Source of the DNA: Deltaproteobacteria bacterium
GTDB taxonomy: Bacteria > Myxococcota > Myxococcia > Myxococcales > 40CM-4-68-19
Assembly: GCA_005879535.1 (NCBI GenBank)
Contig: VBKI01000080.1
Coordinates: 1-54,404, forward strand
Reading direction: 5' to 3'
Length of the DNA: 54,404 nucleotides
In this document: positions 16,690 to 25,265 of the stretch, one piece after another
Layout: every line of letters starts with the position of its first letter
How positions within the stretch are numbered: the stretch's first letter is position 1
Position numbers and translations under genes: made by a program
The notes under the pieces: model-generated
What the model saw: the letters and a program-made list of their open reading frames with translations, nothing else
What the model was told of the DNA's origin: nothing
Database searches by the model: none

Positions 16690-18500
16690 CGCAGGTGCGC
16701 CGCCGCCGCCGCCGCGGGGAGGACGATGGTGAACGTCGCGCCCTGTCCTTCGGCGCTATCGACGAGAAGCTTGCCGTGGTGGGCTTCCACGATGCTGTGC
16801 GAGATGGAGAGCCCGAGCCCGACTCCCCCCGGGCCCTCCTTGGTCGTGAAGAACGGGTCGAAGATCCGGTCGCGCATCGCCTTGGGGATTCCCCTGCCCG
16901 TGTCGGTCACGGAGAGCTTGAGCGCATCGCCGTTCACGTCGCTGAGCGTGACCTTGAGCCTTCCTCCCTCCGGCATCGCCGAGATCGCGTTCTGCACGAT
17001 GTGCGCGATCGCCTCCTGCATCTGCGCCGGATCGCCCTGCGCATCGCAGCTCTTGATCTCGGTGGCGAGCTCGATCCCCTTCTCGCGCATTTGCCGTTCG
17101 TAGAGATCGAGGGCGGCGAGCACCGAGGAGTGGAGGGGAAAGCGACGCCCCGGCTGCGTGCGCTCCTGATCGGCGAACGTTCGCAGGTTGCCGACGATGC
17201 TGGAGATCCTGCGCGCCTGCTCCTGCAGGGTGCGGAGCTGCTCTTCGTGGGGAGTTCCCTCGAGCTCCTTGCGAAGCAGCGCCGCGATGCCGGTGATGGC
17301 GGTGATCGGATTGTTCAGCTCGTGCGCCATTCCGGCGCCCAGCGAGCCGAGCGCGGCGAGGCGCCGGGCGCGGAGGATCTGATCCTGCGCCACCTTGAGC
17401 TCGGCGGTCCGCTCGTCGACGCGCTGTTGAAGCTCGCCGTTCCAGCGGCGGATCTCCTCGTCGCGCCGCACGATCTCGCCCGCCATCTGGTTGAACGAGC
17501 GCGCCAGCTCGCCGATCTCGTCGTCGCTGTCCACCTCCGCGGCCTGGGCACGGCCGAGCCGGAGCGCCTGCACGCCTTCGCGCAGCCGGTTGACCGGCTC
17601 GGTGACGCGACGGGAGAAGAGCACGCCGAGCGTCAGCACGAGGAGCAGCGAGACCGCGACCCAGAAGAGCGTGTACTGCCGCACCACCGCCGCCGGGCGC
17701 AGCGCCATCTCGGCGCGCTGGGCGACCACCACCATCCACCCGAGGGTACCGACGGGCGCGGCGCTGGCCAGCCAGCGTTCGCCGTCGGCTCGGACGATCA
17801 CGCGGGCCGCGGCTCCGCCGGAGAGGAGATCGCGCTCGTCCGCCGACAGCTCGACGTGATACGGCTGGGCGAGGACGGTGCCGCCGCGCGTGGCGACGTA
17901 TGCGAAGGTGCCACCCTGTGAAGTCTGCCGCATCTGGCGGCCGAGCTGGGCGAGGGAAAGCTCCGCCGCCAGGATTCGGTCGCCGGCGAGACGCAGCGCG
18001 ATGGGAAGGCGCATCGATCCGTCGCGCGCTGCGTACGGAGCGCCGATGGCGGTGCCGACCTGGACGGCGAGGCGCACCGGCGCCTCTCGCTCGAGGATCT
18101 CCAGCTCGGGGACCGGACGGCCGTTGCCGGTTTCGTAGACCGCGGGACCGCCGGGGATCCAGACGGCGTCGACGAATTCGAGCTGCCGGTACGGAATGCG
18201 CAGCACGCTCGCGAGCTCGTCGCCCGAGAGATCGCGAAGTGGCAAGATGGTGGCCGACAGGCGCAGGCTCTCCGCGGCCTGCGCGACGAACCGCTCGCAG
18301 GCGCGAGCCGCCTCCTCCGCCACCCGGGCCTGAGCCGAGGCAACGGTGCGCTCCACTTCGGCGCGGTTGACGGAGAACGACAGCGATCCGACCACCGCTG
18401 CCGGCACCACGCCGACGAGGGCCAGCATGGCGAAAATCTTGCTGCGAAATTGCACGTCGGCGCGCCCCCTCGCGACCGTCGAGCATAGGGCTCGCTTCAA
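16686..18500 (-). CDS. Membrane sensor histidine kinase (Cache-like, HAMP)
   Basis: 604 aa. TM1 about 22-45 (MLALVGVVPAAVVGSLSFSV), a periplasmic Cache-like sensor about 50-265 (LEFVDAVWIPGGPAVYETGNG, TFAYVATRGGTVLAQP), TM2 about 277-297 (FWVAVSLLLVLTLGVLF), HAMP (RRVTEPVNRLREGVQAL), a coiled coil, HisKA with H393 in AGMAHELNNPITAITG, and HATPase with HIVQNAISAMPEGG, DTGRGIPK, FDPFFTTKEGPGGVGLGLSIS. Start 18500 is the longest; GTG 18455 would also retain TM1. It likely senses an extracellular ligand and signals to the receiver protein encoded 60 bases upstream. Confidence 0.94.
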   Translation of the reverse strand: MKRALCSTVARGRADVQFRSKIFAMLALVGVVPAAVVGSLSFSVNRAEVERTVASAQARVAEEAARACERFVAQAAESLRLSATILPLRDLSGDELASVLRIPYRQLEFVDAVWIPGGPAVYETGNGRPVPELEILEREAPVRLAVQVGTAIGAPYAARDGSMRLPIALRLAGDRILAAELSLAQLGRQMRQTSQGGTFAYVATRGGTVLAQPYHVELSADERDLLSGGAAARVIVRADGERWLASAAPVGTLGWMVVVAQRAEMALRPAAVVRQYTLFWVAVSLLLVLTLGVLFSRRVTEPVNRLREGVQALRLGRAQAAEVDSDDEIGELARSFNQMAGEIVRRDEEIRRWNGELQQRVDERTAELKVAQDQILRARRLAALGSLGAGMAHELNNPITAITGIAALLRKELEGTPHEEQLRTLQEQARRISSIVGNLRTFADQERTQPGRRFPLHSSVLAALDLYERQMREKGIELATEIKSCDAQGDPAQMQEAIAHIVQNAISAMPEGGRLKVTLSDVNGDALKLSVTDTGRGIPKAMRDRIFDPFFTTKEGPGGVGLGLSISHSIVEAHHGKLLVDSAEGQGATFTIVLPAAAAAAHLR

Positions 18501-18560
18501 AGTCGCAGCAAGAAAGGGGCGGGTACGTCCGGCCGCGGAAATTCAGGGAAAAGTCCTACC

Positions 18561-19304
18561 TCAGCGGCTCTGCGCGTGACGCGCCAATGCCAGATGCTCC
18601 TCCAGCTTTTCCTCGATGCGCCGCAGCTCGCCGCGGTCGGCGCCGCCGGCGCCGCGAATGTGGCGGAGGTCGTCGAGCAGCGCCTCGCCGGAAAGAAGGA
18701 CCTCGCGGCCCGCGGCCTTGCTGGCGACGAGCCTGGAAAGCAGATGCAGCGAGCGCCGGCGCAAGTCGGAAGTCGCGTGTCGCACCCGCGCCTGGAGGAC
18801 CTCGAGCGGCGTCGCCTGTTCATGTCCTGCGGCGGCGACCTCGTCGTCCGGCGGATCGTTTGCCGCTTCGCTCCCCACCAGCCGCAGCTGCGGGGCGGCG
18901 CTGCGCCTCTCGTACTGCGCCTTCATCTGGCGGAGCGCATCGTCGATGCGCGCCGCGATGCGGTCGAGATCGTCGAACGGCTTCGCAATGTAGTCGACCG
19001 CTCCGAGGCGAAGCGCCTCCACCGCGCTCTCCGTCGTCGCGTAAGCGGTCATGACGATGCAGGCGCAATGCGGCTGCGACTGACGCACGCGGCGGACGAT
19101 CTCAATCCCGTCGAGGCCGGGCAGGTTCTTGTCCGCGAGCACGCAACCGAACTCCTCGCGCTCGATGAACGCCAAGGCCTCTTCGGCGTTGCGCGCCAGG
19201 CGCGTCGAGAGGCCCTTCTCGCCGAGAACGCGCTGGAAGACATCGAGGACGACGGGCTCGTCGTCGATCACCAGCACGGAGGAGAAGGTCGGAGCAGGCG
19301 GCAT
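18561..19304 (-). CDS. Response regulator, receiver plus helical C-terminus
   Basis: 247 aa. Receiver at residues 8-125: VIDDEPVV, D58 in VLADKNLPGLDG, switch T86, K108 in DYIAKPFDDL. The C-terminal part (about 125-247) is mostly charged helix (ARVRHATSDLRRRSLHLLSRL, RRIEEKLEEHLALARHAQ); no HTH or enzyme domain was recognised. The helix may bind the kinases or another protein. It is the first gene of the six-gene operon; a candidate promoter abuts its ATG. Confidence 0.9.
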   Translation of the reverse strand: MPPAPTFSSVLVIDDEPVVLDVFQRVLGEKGLSTRLARNAEEALAFIEREEFGCVLADKNLPGLDGIEIVRRVRQSQPHCACIVMTAYATTESAVEALRLGAVDYIAKPFDDLDRIAARIDDALRQMKAQYERRSAAPQLRLVGSEAANDPPDDEVAAAGHEQATPLEVLQARVRHATSDLRRRSLHLLSRLVASKAAGREVLLSGEALLDDLRHIRGAGGADRGELRRIEEKLEEHLALARHAQSR

Positions 19305-19311
19305 TGCCCGA

Positions 19312-19341
19312 ATCCTAGAGGCGGCTTCCTGTAGAGTTCAA
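19312..19341 (-). promoter_or_regulatory. Candidate promoter of the six-gene signalling/surface operon
   Basis: Minus strand: TTGAAC (19341-19336), an 18-base spacer, then TAGGAT (19317-19312). Start of transcription would fall at about 19304-19306, on the ATG of the receiver gene, implying a leaderless mRNA; no Shine-Dalgarno is visible in front of that ATG, which agrees. Confidence 0.45.
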
Positions 19342-19387
19342 GCAACGCTGCACCCACCCCGGGTCCACTTGGGGTATAGCGGGGGCA

Positions 19388-20188
19388 ATGCTGCGCGCGA
19401 GTCAGGCGGTTCGTCTCGGCTTTCGCGCCGCCTCGCGGAATCCGGAGCTTTCCTTCGCGAAGGCCCTCGTCGACCAGGGTGGGAACCTGCTCGCGATCCT
19501 GCCTTTGGCTCTCGGCGCCGTGCTGTTGGCCGCCGTCGCCCGTGGCGAACTCCTGCGAGCGGCCACGGCAGCGCTGCGCGCCATTCTCGCCCTGCGCTGG
19601 CCGGTGCTGGGCGGAATCGCCACGGCGCTCGTGATCGCGTTCGCCGGCAGCATGCTTTTCTGGGCCGGGGCCGCGCCGCTCCTCGCCGCAGACGCGGAGC
19701 TGGACCGGCGCCCACCGCCCGGCAACTTCGTCGTGCTGCTGTCGCGCGGAGCGGCGCGAACGATCGTGTCCGGAGCGCTCGGGTGGGGGCTCGCCGTGCT
19801 TTTCACGCTCGTCTGCGAGGCGGCGGCGGTTCTTGGAATCTCCGCCGTGCTCTTGCGTCCGTCGCCACACTTGTTCGCCGCGTTCGCGCTTCTCATCTCG
19901 GTGGCGGTGACAGGGATGTTTCTGCTCGACGCGCTCGCGCGCCTCACGATCGTGCGCGCAGCGGCCTTCGGCGATCCCGGGACCGCCGCGTTCGGGAAGG
20001 CGACTTCGTTGCTCGGCGCACGGCTGGGCGCGGCAATGCTGATCACCGTCGTGTTCGTCGGCCTTGAGCTGATCGTTGCCAGCGCCGCCGCCGGAGTCAC
20101 GGGTGTTCTTTCCGGCGCGACGTTCTTCGGCTCGAGGTCGCTCGCATGGGAGCGTTCGCCGCGCTCGCCGCGGATGCGGAAGGGCTGA
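19388..20188 (+). CDS. Polytopic membrane protein of unknown function, with probable frameshift near the 3' end
   Basis: 266 aa as encoded, with six hydrophobic stretches (for example NLLAILPLALGAVLLAAV, VLGGIATALVIAFAGSMLFWAG, LFAAFALLISVAVTGMFLLDALARL). Ribosome site GCGGGGGC before ATG 19388. The final about 25 residues (WERSPRSPRMRKG) are unlike a membrane protein. The -1 frame there reads LRLEVARMGAFAALAADAEG and runs to a stop at 20260-20262 with a proline/glutamate tail, a far better continuation. One base is probably missing between about 20090 and 20130, by mutation or assembly error. No function recognised. Divergent from the kinase operon. Confidence 0.75.
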   Translation: MLRASQAVRLGFRAASRNPELSFAKALVDQGGNLLAILPLALGAVLLAAVARGELLRAATAALRAILALRWPVLGGIATALVIAFAGSMLFWAGAAPLLAADAELDRRPPPGNFVVLLSRGAARTIVSGALGWGLAVLFTLVCEAAAVLGISAVLLRPSPHLFAAFALLISVAVTGMFLLDALARLTIVRAAAFGDPGTAAFGKATSLLGARLGAAMLITVVFVGLELIVASAAAGVTGVLSGATFFGSRSLAWERSPRSPRMRKG

Positions 20189-20262
20189 TCGCGCCCGAAG
20201 CTCCACCCGAGCCGGCACCCGTCGCCGAGCTGGTCGTGGAGGCCCTGACCGTCGAAGAATAG
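20068..20262 (+). other. Displaced C-terminal reading frame of the membrane protein
   Basis: Codons in phase with 20101 are open from 20068 to TAG 20260-20262. From about 20119 they encode DVLRLEVARMGAFAALAADAEG, then an acidic/proline tail ending ALTVEE. This frame has no start signal of its own, and its residues fit the end of the upstream protein, so it is read as the frameshifted 3' part of that gene. Confidence 0.6.
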
Positions 20263-20263
20263 G

Positions 20264-20800
20264 TCAGCGGACAGGGCGCAGCGGACGGAATGCGTGCTGG
20301 ATCGCCTGGAGGAAGTGCAGGGCGCGGTCGCGCAGGTTCACCTTCGCGCGGCGGGCGCCTCCGCGGCGCAAGAAACTGAGAATCGCATCGGGAGCCAGGG
20401 TCGCCCCGAGCGCACGCTGGCGCACGACGAGGCCGCGGTCGAGGAGAAACAGTCCCGCGCGATCCAGCATCCCCCAGCGCGACAGCGCGGTGCCGTCCGC
20501 GTCCGACAGCATCGGGAACGCGAATCCGCACTGCGATCGCAAGTACCTGAGGGCCGCCGGTTCGGCGGGACCGATCGCGCAGATGAAAGCGCCGGCCCGC
20601 ACCACCGGCAGCGTCGCGTCGCGGTAATCGCGCAGCAGCCTGATCCCTGCCGCGTCGTCCAGCCCGCCGAAGACGAGCACCAGGATCGGCGACCGGCGCG
20701 CCAGGGCAGAAAGGTGCACCGGCCGCCCCGACTCGTCGAGCAGGTCGAGGTCGGTCGCCTGCTCCCCGACCTTCGGAGCGCGAAGATCCCATGCCGGCAT
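20264..20800 (-). CDS. AhpC/TSA-like thioredoxin-fold protein lacking the peroxidatic cysteine
   Basis: 178 aa. The fold is recognisable by GEQATDLDLLDESGRPVHLSAL, SPILVLVFGGLDD, FAFPMLSDADGTALSRWGM and GLFLLDRGLVVRQRALG, as in bacterioferritin comigratory/AhpC-TSA proteins. At the position where peroxiredoxins have the catalytic Cys, the sequence is FGGLDDAAG. The only cysteines are in FICAIG and SQCGFAFP, outside the usual site. It is therefore probably not a classical peroxidase; it may be a redox-inert or altered-function relative. It lies 12 bases after the UbiB-kinase gene. Confidence 0.82.
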   Translation of the reverse strand: MPAWDLRAPKVGEQATDLDLLDESGRPVHLSALARRSPILVLVFGGLDDAAGIRLLRDYRDATLPVVRAGAFICAIGPAEPAALRYLRSQCGFAFPMLSDADGTALSRWGMLDRAGLFLLDRGLVVRQRALGATLAPDAILSFLRRGGARRAKVNLRDRALHFLQAIQHAFRPLRPVR

Positions 20801-20812
20801 GGAAGAACGTAG

Positions 20813-22513
20813 TCACTTGAGGAAGCGGCGCACGCTGATCTTTTTCAGCCGGCCGCCGAGCAGCGTCCAGGTGAGCGCGGCGCCGAAGAGCATTGCCGCA
20901 AGAGCGAGCCCGATCAGCGCCGCCAGCGGCCATACCGTCTGTCCCGCGCCCTCGGACGCGCGCCCGACCAGCGAGAACGCGCCGACGATCAGGCCCGAGG
21001 CGAGCATCCCGGCGAAGAGCAGGATACCGAGCGCCTTGACGTTCATGTTCAGCCGGGAAAGCTCCTCGCTGCGGACGTTGACGTTGAACTTGCCGCCTTC
21101 GAGATCCATCAGGATCTGCGAAAGCTGCTGTGGCGTGTCCTGCAAGAAGCCCTGCAGCTGGAGCAGCAGGCGCAAGAAGCCGCCGCTCATCGATCCCGGG
21201 CTGTAGCGGTCGTAGAGGAGCTGCTTGGCGTAGGGCAGCGCCACCTGCGTGACGTCGAGCTCGGGATCGAGCTGACGGACGATGCCCTCGGTGGTCGCGG
21301 ACGCCTTGGAGAGGACCGCGTACTCCTTCGGGATCTTGATCCGGTATTTCATCGCCAGGTCGACGAGCTCGCTCATCAGGACGCCGGAGTCGACCTCGGC
21401 GAGCTTGAGGCCCATGTAGCGATCGAGGATGTCGTGGATCTCGTGCCGGAACTGCTGGAGGTTGATGCGCTGATCGGGGACGCCGACCTTGTAGAGGAGC
21501 CGCGCCACCGTGTCGGGGTCCCGCAAGGAGGTCGCGAGCACGAGCACGATGATCGACTCCTGCATCTGCCGGGTCATCCGCCCGACCAGGCCGAAGTCGA
21601 GCAGGCCGATCCGGTTGCCCTCCAGCACGATCACATTGCCGGGATGCGGGTCGCCGTGGAAGAGGCCGTCGCGGAAGAGCTGCTGGAAGCTCGCCTCCAG
21701 AACGTTGCGGGCCAGCTGCTTGCGATCGATGCCGGCGGACTCGCCCGATTCGAGCACCGTCTTCAGCTTCACGCCCTTCAGCTCCTGCAGCGTGATCACG
21801 GTGCGGCTGGAGAGGTCGCCGTACAGCTTCGGGATCACGACGTAGGGCCGGCCCTCGTGGTTGCGGGCGAATTCCTCGATGTTCCGCGCCTCGTTTTCGA
21901 AGTCCAGCTCCAGCAGCATCGCGTTGCGGAACTCGGTGACGATGCCGGTGGGAGTGTAGATGCCGGTCTCCTCGATCACTCCCTCGAGGAAGCGCGCGAG
22001 GTAGAAGAGCAGGTCGGTGTCGCTGCGGATCTGTTCCTCGATCCCGGGGCGCTGCACCTTCACCACCACGTCCTCGCCGCTCGCGAGCCGCGCCCGGTGC
22101 ACCTGCGCGATGGAAGCGCTGGCCATCGGCTCCGCATCGATGGAGGCGAAAACCGCGTGCGCAGGCCTGCCCAGGCCCTTTTCGATCAGCTGGAACACCG
22201 TCTCCACCGGCATGGGAGCGGCGCGATCCTGGAGGTGCGAGAGCTCGGCGATGAAGTCGTGCGGCAGGATGTCCGGGCGGGAGGAGAGGATCTGTCCGAG
22301 CTTGATGAAGGTGGGGCCCAGCTCGGCGAGCGTCTCCCGGAACCTTCGCGCGGTGGTGGCCCGCACCTCTTCGCGCGAGGGCCGCTGGCCGTCCTCGCGG
22401 CGCCCGAGCACGTCCCAGATCTTCGCGCGATCCCAGAGCTCGCCGAAGCCGTGGCGCACGACGACGGCGCTGATCTCGCGCAAACGCTTGAGGTCCTGGA
22501 CGGCCTGGATCAC
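20813..22513 (-). CDS. AarF/UbiB (ABC1) family protein kinase-like protein
   Basis: 566 aa. UbiB-family atypical kinase, known for roles in ubiquinone or isoprenoid-lipid metabolism. Hallmarks: KxGQ motif FIKLGQILSSRPDILP, Ala-rich loop ASASIAQVHRA, catalytic loop FHGDPHPGNV, metal-binding DFGLVGRMT, and two C-terminal transmembrane helices (GILLFAGMLASGLIVGAFSLVG and VWPLAALIGLALAAMLFGAALTW). Expected at the inner membrane. It starts 12 bases after the DUF5916 protein gene, so the two are probably co-transcribed. Confidence 0.94.
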   Translation of the reverse strand: MIQAVQDLKRLREISAVVVRHGFGELWDRAKIWDVLGRREDGQRPSREEVRATTARRFRETLAELGPTFIKLGQILSSRPDILPHDFIAELSHLQDRAAPMPVETVFQLIEKGLGRPAHAVFASIDAEPMASASIAQVHRARLASGEDVVVKVQRPGIEEQIRSDTDLLFYLARFLEGVIEETGIYTPTGIVTEFRNAMLLELDFENEARNIEEFARNHEGRPYVVIPKLYGDLSSRTVITLQELKGVKLKTVLESGESAGIDRKQLARNVLEASFQQLFRDGLFHGDPHPGNVIVLEGNRIGLLDFGLVGRMTRQMQESIIVLVLATSLRDPDTVARLLYKVGVPDQRINLQQFRHEIHDILDRYMGLKLAEVDSGVLMSELVDLAMKYRIKIPKEYAVLSKASATTEGIVRQLDPELDVTQVALPYAKQLLYDRYSPGSMSGGFLRLLLQLQGFLQDTPQQLSQILMDLEGGKFNVNVRSEELSRLNMNVKALGILLFAGMLASGLIVGAFSLVGRASEGAGQTVWPLAALIGLALAAMLFGAALTWTLLGGRLKKISVRRFLK

Positions 22514-22525
22514 TTGCCGCTTCTC

Positions 22526-25177
22526 TCACAGCGCCGACAGCAGATCCACCTTCACCAGGAGGGTGTCTCCGTGCGCCACGCCCGTGGCGCTGAGCGCGGA
22601 AAGCTCGCCGGTGTAATCGAGCCCTCTCGGAACGCCGCTGGTGAGGTCGTTCGAGCTCTGGTGCGCGTACACCAGATAGAAGGTCGAACCTGTGCGCCAT
22701 TCCCAGCGAAGGATCAGGTTCAGGTTCAATCCGACCTGCCGTTCGTTGGCGTCGACATATTGGTCCGGGGGAAGCGGAACGAGCTGGTCCAGCTTGACGG
22801 TCGGTCTCCCCGCTCGAGCGACGGTCGCGCCGAGCTGGTTGCCGTAGGAGATCCCCGCGGTGAAGAGCTGCCCGTACGCCTGCAGCGTGAGGTGCGGGGT
22901 GAAGGAGTATGTCGCGCGCAGCGTGGCGCTCAGGCTGCGCGCTTGCTGCGGCGCGAGCACGTACGAGCGCGCGCGGCGGGTCGGGTCCAATTCGCCGGGC
23001 AGTAGCGCCGGCGTCGCGATCTGCCGGATGGTGCCGGCGTTTTCGTTGTAGGCGAGGTCGAGCGTCCCATCGAGCCGGGGCATGGGCCGGAACACGAGCG
23101 TGCCGCCGAGCTGGTTCAGCCGCTCGAAGCGGGGAAAGGAACGGCCCTCGGTCCAGTAGAACTGGACCTGCAGCGGCTTGCGCGAGTCGGTCGAGAGATA
23201 TCCAAACCATTGCCAATTCGCCTGGCGCTCGATGGGCGTTCCGTCCTCGAGCTCGCGGTCGTCGACGAAGGGCGACCAGACGTCGAAGCCGGTTTCCCAG
23301 AACCAGAAGGAGTTGGTGTTCACCCAGCCGTCCACGAACACGTCGCGGTTGAGGCGGTGGGCGAAGGAATAGTCGTGTAGCTCGCGGATCCCCAGGATCA
23401 GTTGCGCCGCTTGCCAGTTCGGCCCGGGATGCGGATCTCGCCAGCCGGCGAACGCCATGCCGCGGAAAAGGTTGGCGCGCTGCATGAAGCCGAGGTCGTT
23501 CACGTTGAACTCCGGCGAGAGCAGATCGCCCTGCACGCCGAAGATCCCGTGCTCTCCGAAGCGGCGGAGCTTGCCGGAGAGCGCGTAGCCGCTGGACGTC
23601 GATCCCCGCAGCGTGCCGTCGCGCAGGAGCGCGGCATTGGCGCCGTGCAGTGTCGAGGCCACGCCCTGCAGGTCGGTTTCCCAGACGCGGTCGGAGGTAT
23701 AGAGGGTGAGGTCGCCTTCGCCGACATGCGCGTGGCGGCGGTCCGTGAGCCGCAGGCTGGGGCTGGTGAACACCGGCTCGGCGGCGGTCGCGGTGACGCC
23801 GGCGAGGCCGTAGTCCCCGAGCGGGGTTCGCGCCCGCGCCACCGAAGTGAAGCGCGCCTCCGTCGAGCGCATGTTGTCGACCCGCTCGGGAAGGCAAGCG
23901 GTGCCCGAAGAATCGCAGGGCGTCCCCGGCTGCAGCACTTGCGCGAACACGCGCGGCTCGAAGGCGGTGAGCAGGCCGACGCTGGCCGATCCGACCGTGC
24001 CCGTCATCTTGACGGCGCCGAGAACGGGGACGAACGGCTGCTGGTAGACGATCTTCTGCTCGTCGGCGAGGTCGAGGTCGTCGCGCGTCGGCGTCCCCCG
24101 GCCGATGCGACGCGAGTAGAAGATCTGGTACACGTCGCCGCCGTTCGGGCCGCCCAGATCGGCGCGCAGCGCCGGCTTGAACAGATCGAGGCCCTCGAGG
24201 AAGAACGGCCGCTTCTCCGGAAAGAACGTCTCGAAGGTGGTGAGATTGAGGACGCGCTGGTCGGCTTCCACCTGGCCGAAGTCCGGATTCACCGTTCCCA
24301 CCAGCGCCAGATCGCTCGCGAGGTTGTAGCGAAAGTCGAGCCCGGCGCAGACGCCGCCCTGACGCTGCCGGTCGAAGGCCAGCGTCGCGCAGCTCCCCAG
24401 CTCGGACCGGGGCGTCGCGTAGGTCGGGACGTTGCGCACCGCCTTGAACCCGACATAAGGCCGGAGCTCCAGCTCGCGCACTGGCCGGATTCCTTCGATG
24501 CCGTCGATCAGGCCCAGCCGGCTGATGTCGCCCTGCCGCCCTTGCGGGCGAAAGCGCCACTGGTCCTCCTCCTTCCGCCGGGAGAGGATCCGGTAGACGT
24601 TGAAGCCCATGATCTTCGCGCTTTCGGGGATGCGCATGACGCGCAGGGGGATCCTCATCTCCACCGACCAGCCGTTCGGCGTTTGAGCCACCGCGGAGTC
24701 CCAGGCCGCGTCCCAGTCGGTAGTCATGTCGGTGTCGTTGAAGTGGATGGCGTCGAGCTGTTGGCCGGCGGCGTAGACCTGGAAGTGGTAGGCGGTCCGC
24801 CGATCGAACGTGGTGTCGAGGTCGAACTGCACCGAGTCGCCCTCGATGAACCGGTCGCGGCGGCTGAGGGTGGCGGTGGCGCCCTCCGGGTCGTCGCAGA
24901 CGGCGCCGAAATAGAGGTACTCGTCGTCCCAGAGGACGCGGAAGGCAGTGCGGACGGTCGCCGGGCGTCCCTCGTCGGGCGTCACTTGCGTGAAGCCGTC
25001 GTGGAGCGGAGCCGCCTGCCACGCGGGCTCGTCCATGCGGCCGTCGATCTCGATGCGCGGTCCCGTCCGCCGCGCGGCATGCGCGGTGCGGATGAACGTC
25101 GACTCCGGCGGCAGCTCCTTCTGCGCCTGCGCGACGGCCGGCGCTGCCGCCGCGAGGAGCAGCAGGGTTGCCCGCAT
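22526..25177 (-). CDS. DUF5916-type outer-membrane protein with N-terminal CBM9-like domain
   Basis: 883 aa. A signal peptide (MRATLLLLAAAAPAVAQAQ) is followed by a family-9 carbohydrate-binding-like domain: IEIDGRMDEPAWQAAP, RVLWDDEYLYFGAVCDDPE, VQFDLDTTFDRRTAYHF, WSVEMRIPLRVMRIP. The long C-terminal region, about 280-883, has alternating beta strands typical of an outer-membrane barrel. ATG 25177 starts exactly at the signal peptide; no Shine-Dalgarno seen. A sequence of this type often sits in envelope biogenesis or polymer handling, but the role is unknown. Three-gene unit with the UbiB kinase and the Cys-less thioredoxin-fold protein. Divergent from mutS. Confidence 0.88.
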   Translation of the reverse strand: MRATLLLLAAAAPAVAQAQKELPPESTFIRTAHAARRTGPRIEIDGRMDEPAWQAAPLHDGFTQVTPDEGRPATVRTAFRVLWDDEYLYFGAVCDDPEGATATLSRRDRFIEGDSVQFDLDTTFDRRTAYHFQVYAAGQQLDAIHFNDTDMTTDWDAAWDSAVAQTPNGWSVEMRIPLRVMRIPESAKIMGFNVYRILSRRKEEDQWRFRPQGRQGDISRLGLIDGIEGIRPVRELELRPYVGFKAVRNVPTYATPRSELGSCATLAFDRQRQGGVCAGLDFRYNLASDLALVGTVNPDFGQVEADQRVLNLTTFETFFPEKRPFFLEGLDLFKPALRADLGGPNGGDVYQIFYSRRIGRGTPTRDDLDLADEQKIVYQQPFVPVLGAVKMTGTVGSASVGLLTAFEPRVFAQVLQPGTPCDSSGTACLPERVDNMRSTEARFTSVARARTPLGDYGLAGVTATAAEPVFTSPSLRLTDRRHAHVGEGDLTLYTSDRVWETDLQGVASTLHGANAALLRDGTLRGSTSSGYALSGKLRRFGEHGIFGVQGDLLSPEFNVNDLGFMQRANLFRGMAFAGWRDPHPGPNWQAAQLILGIRELHDYSFAHRLNRDVFVDGWVNTNSFWFWETGFDVWSPFVDDRELEDGTPIERQANWQWFGYLSTDSRKPLQVQFYWTEGRSFPRFERLNQLGGTLVFRPMPRLDGTLDLAYNENAGTIRQIATPALLPGELDPTRRARSYVLAPQQARSLSATLRATYSFTPHLTLQAYGQLFTAGISYGNQLGATVARAGRPTVKLDQLVPLPPDQYVDANERQVGLNLNLILRWEWRTGSTFYLVYAHQSSNDLTSGVPRGLDYTGELSALSATGVAHGDTLLVKVDLLSAL

Positions 25178-25265
25178 CTGGATGGACAGAACGGCGGAGC
25201 CGGAGGAACATTTCACGGTCGTTCCCGCGGGTCCCGGCGCATGCGTCCGTGGTATCTGTGACGCG

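Noticed and set aside
20097-25211. A 1,704-codon open frame on the minus strand, extending over the UbiB and DUF5916 genes in another phase
   Set aside because: The residues are Arg/Ala/Pro/Gly-biased as in GC-rich shadows and no domain is readable; the real genes are in the other frame with clear motifs.
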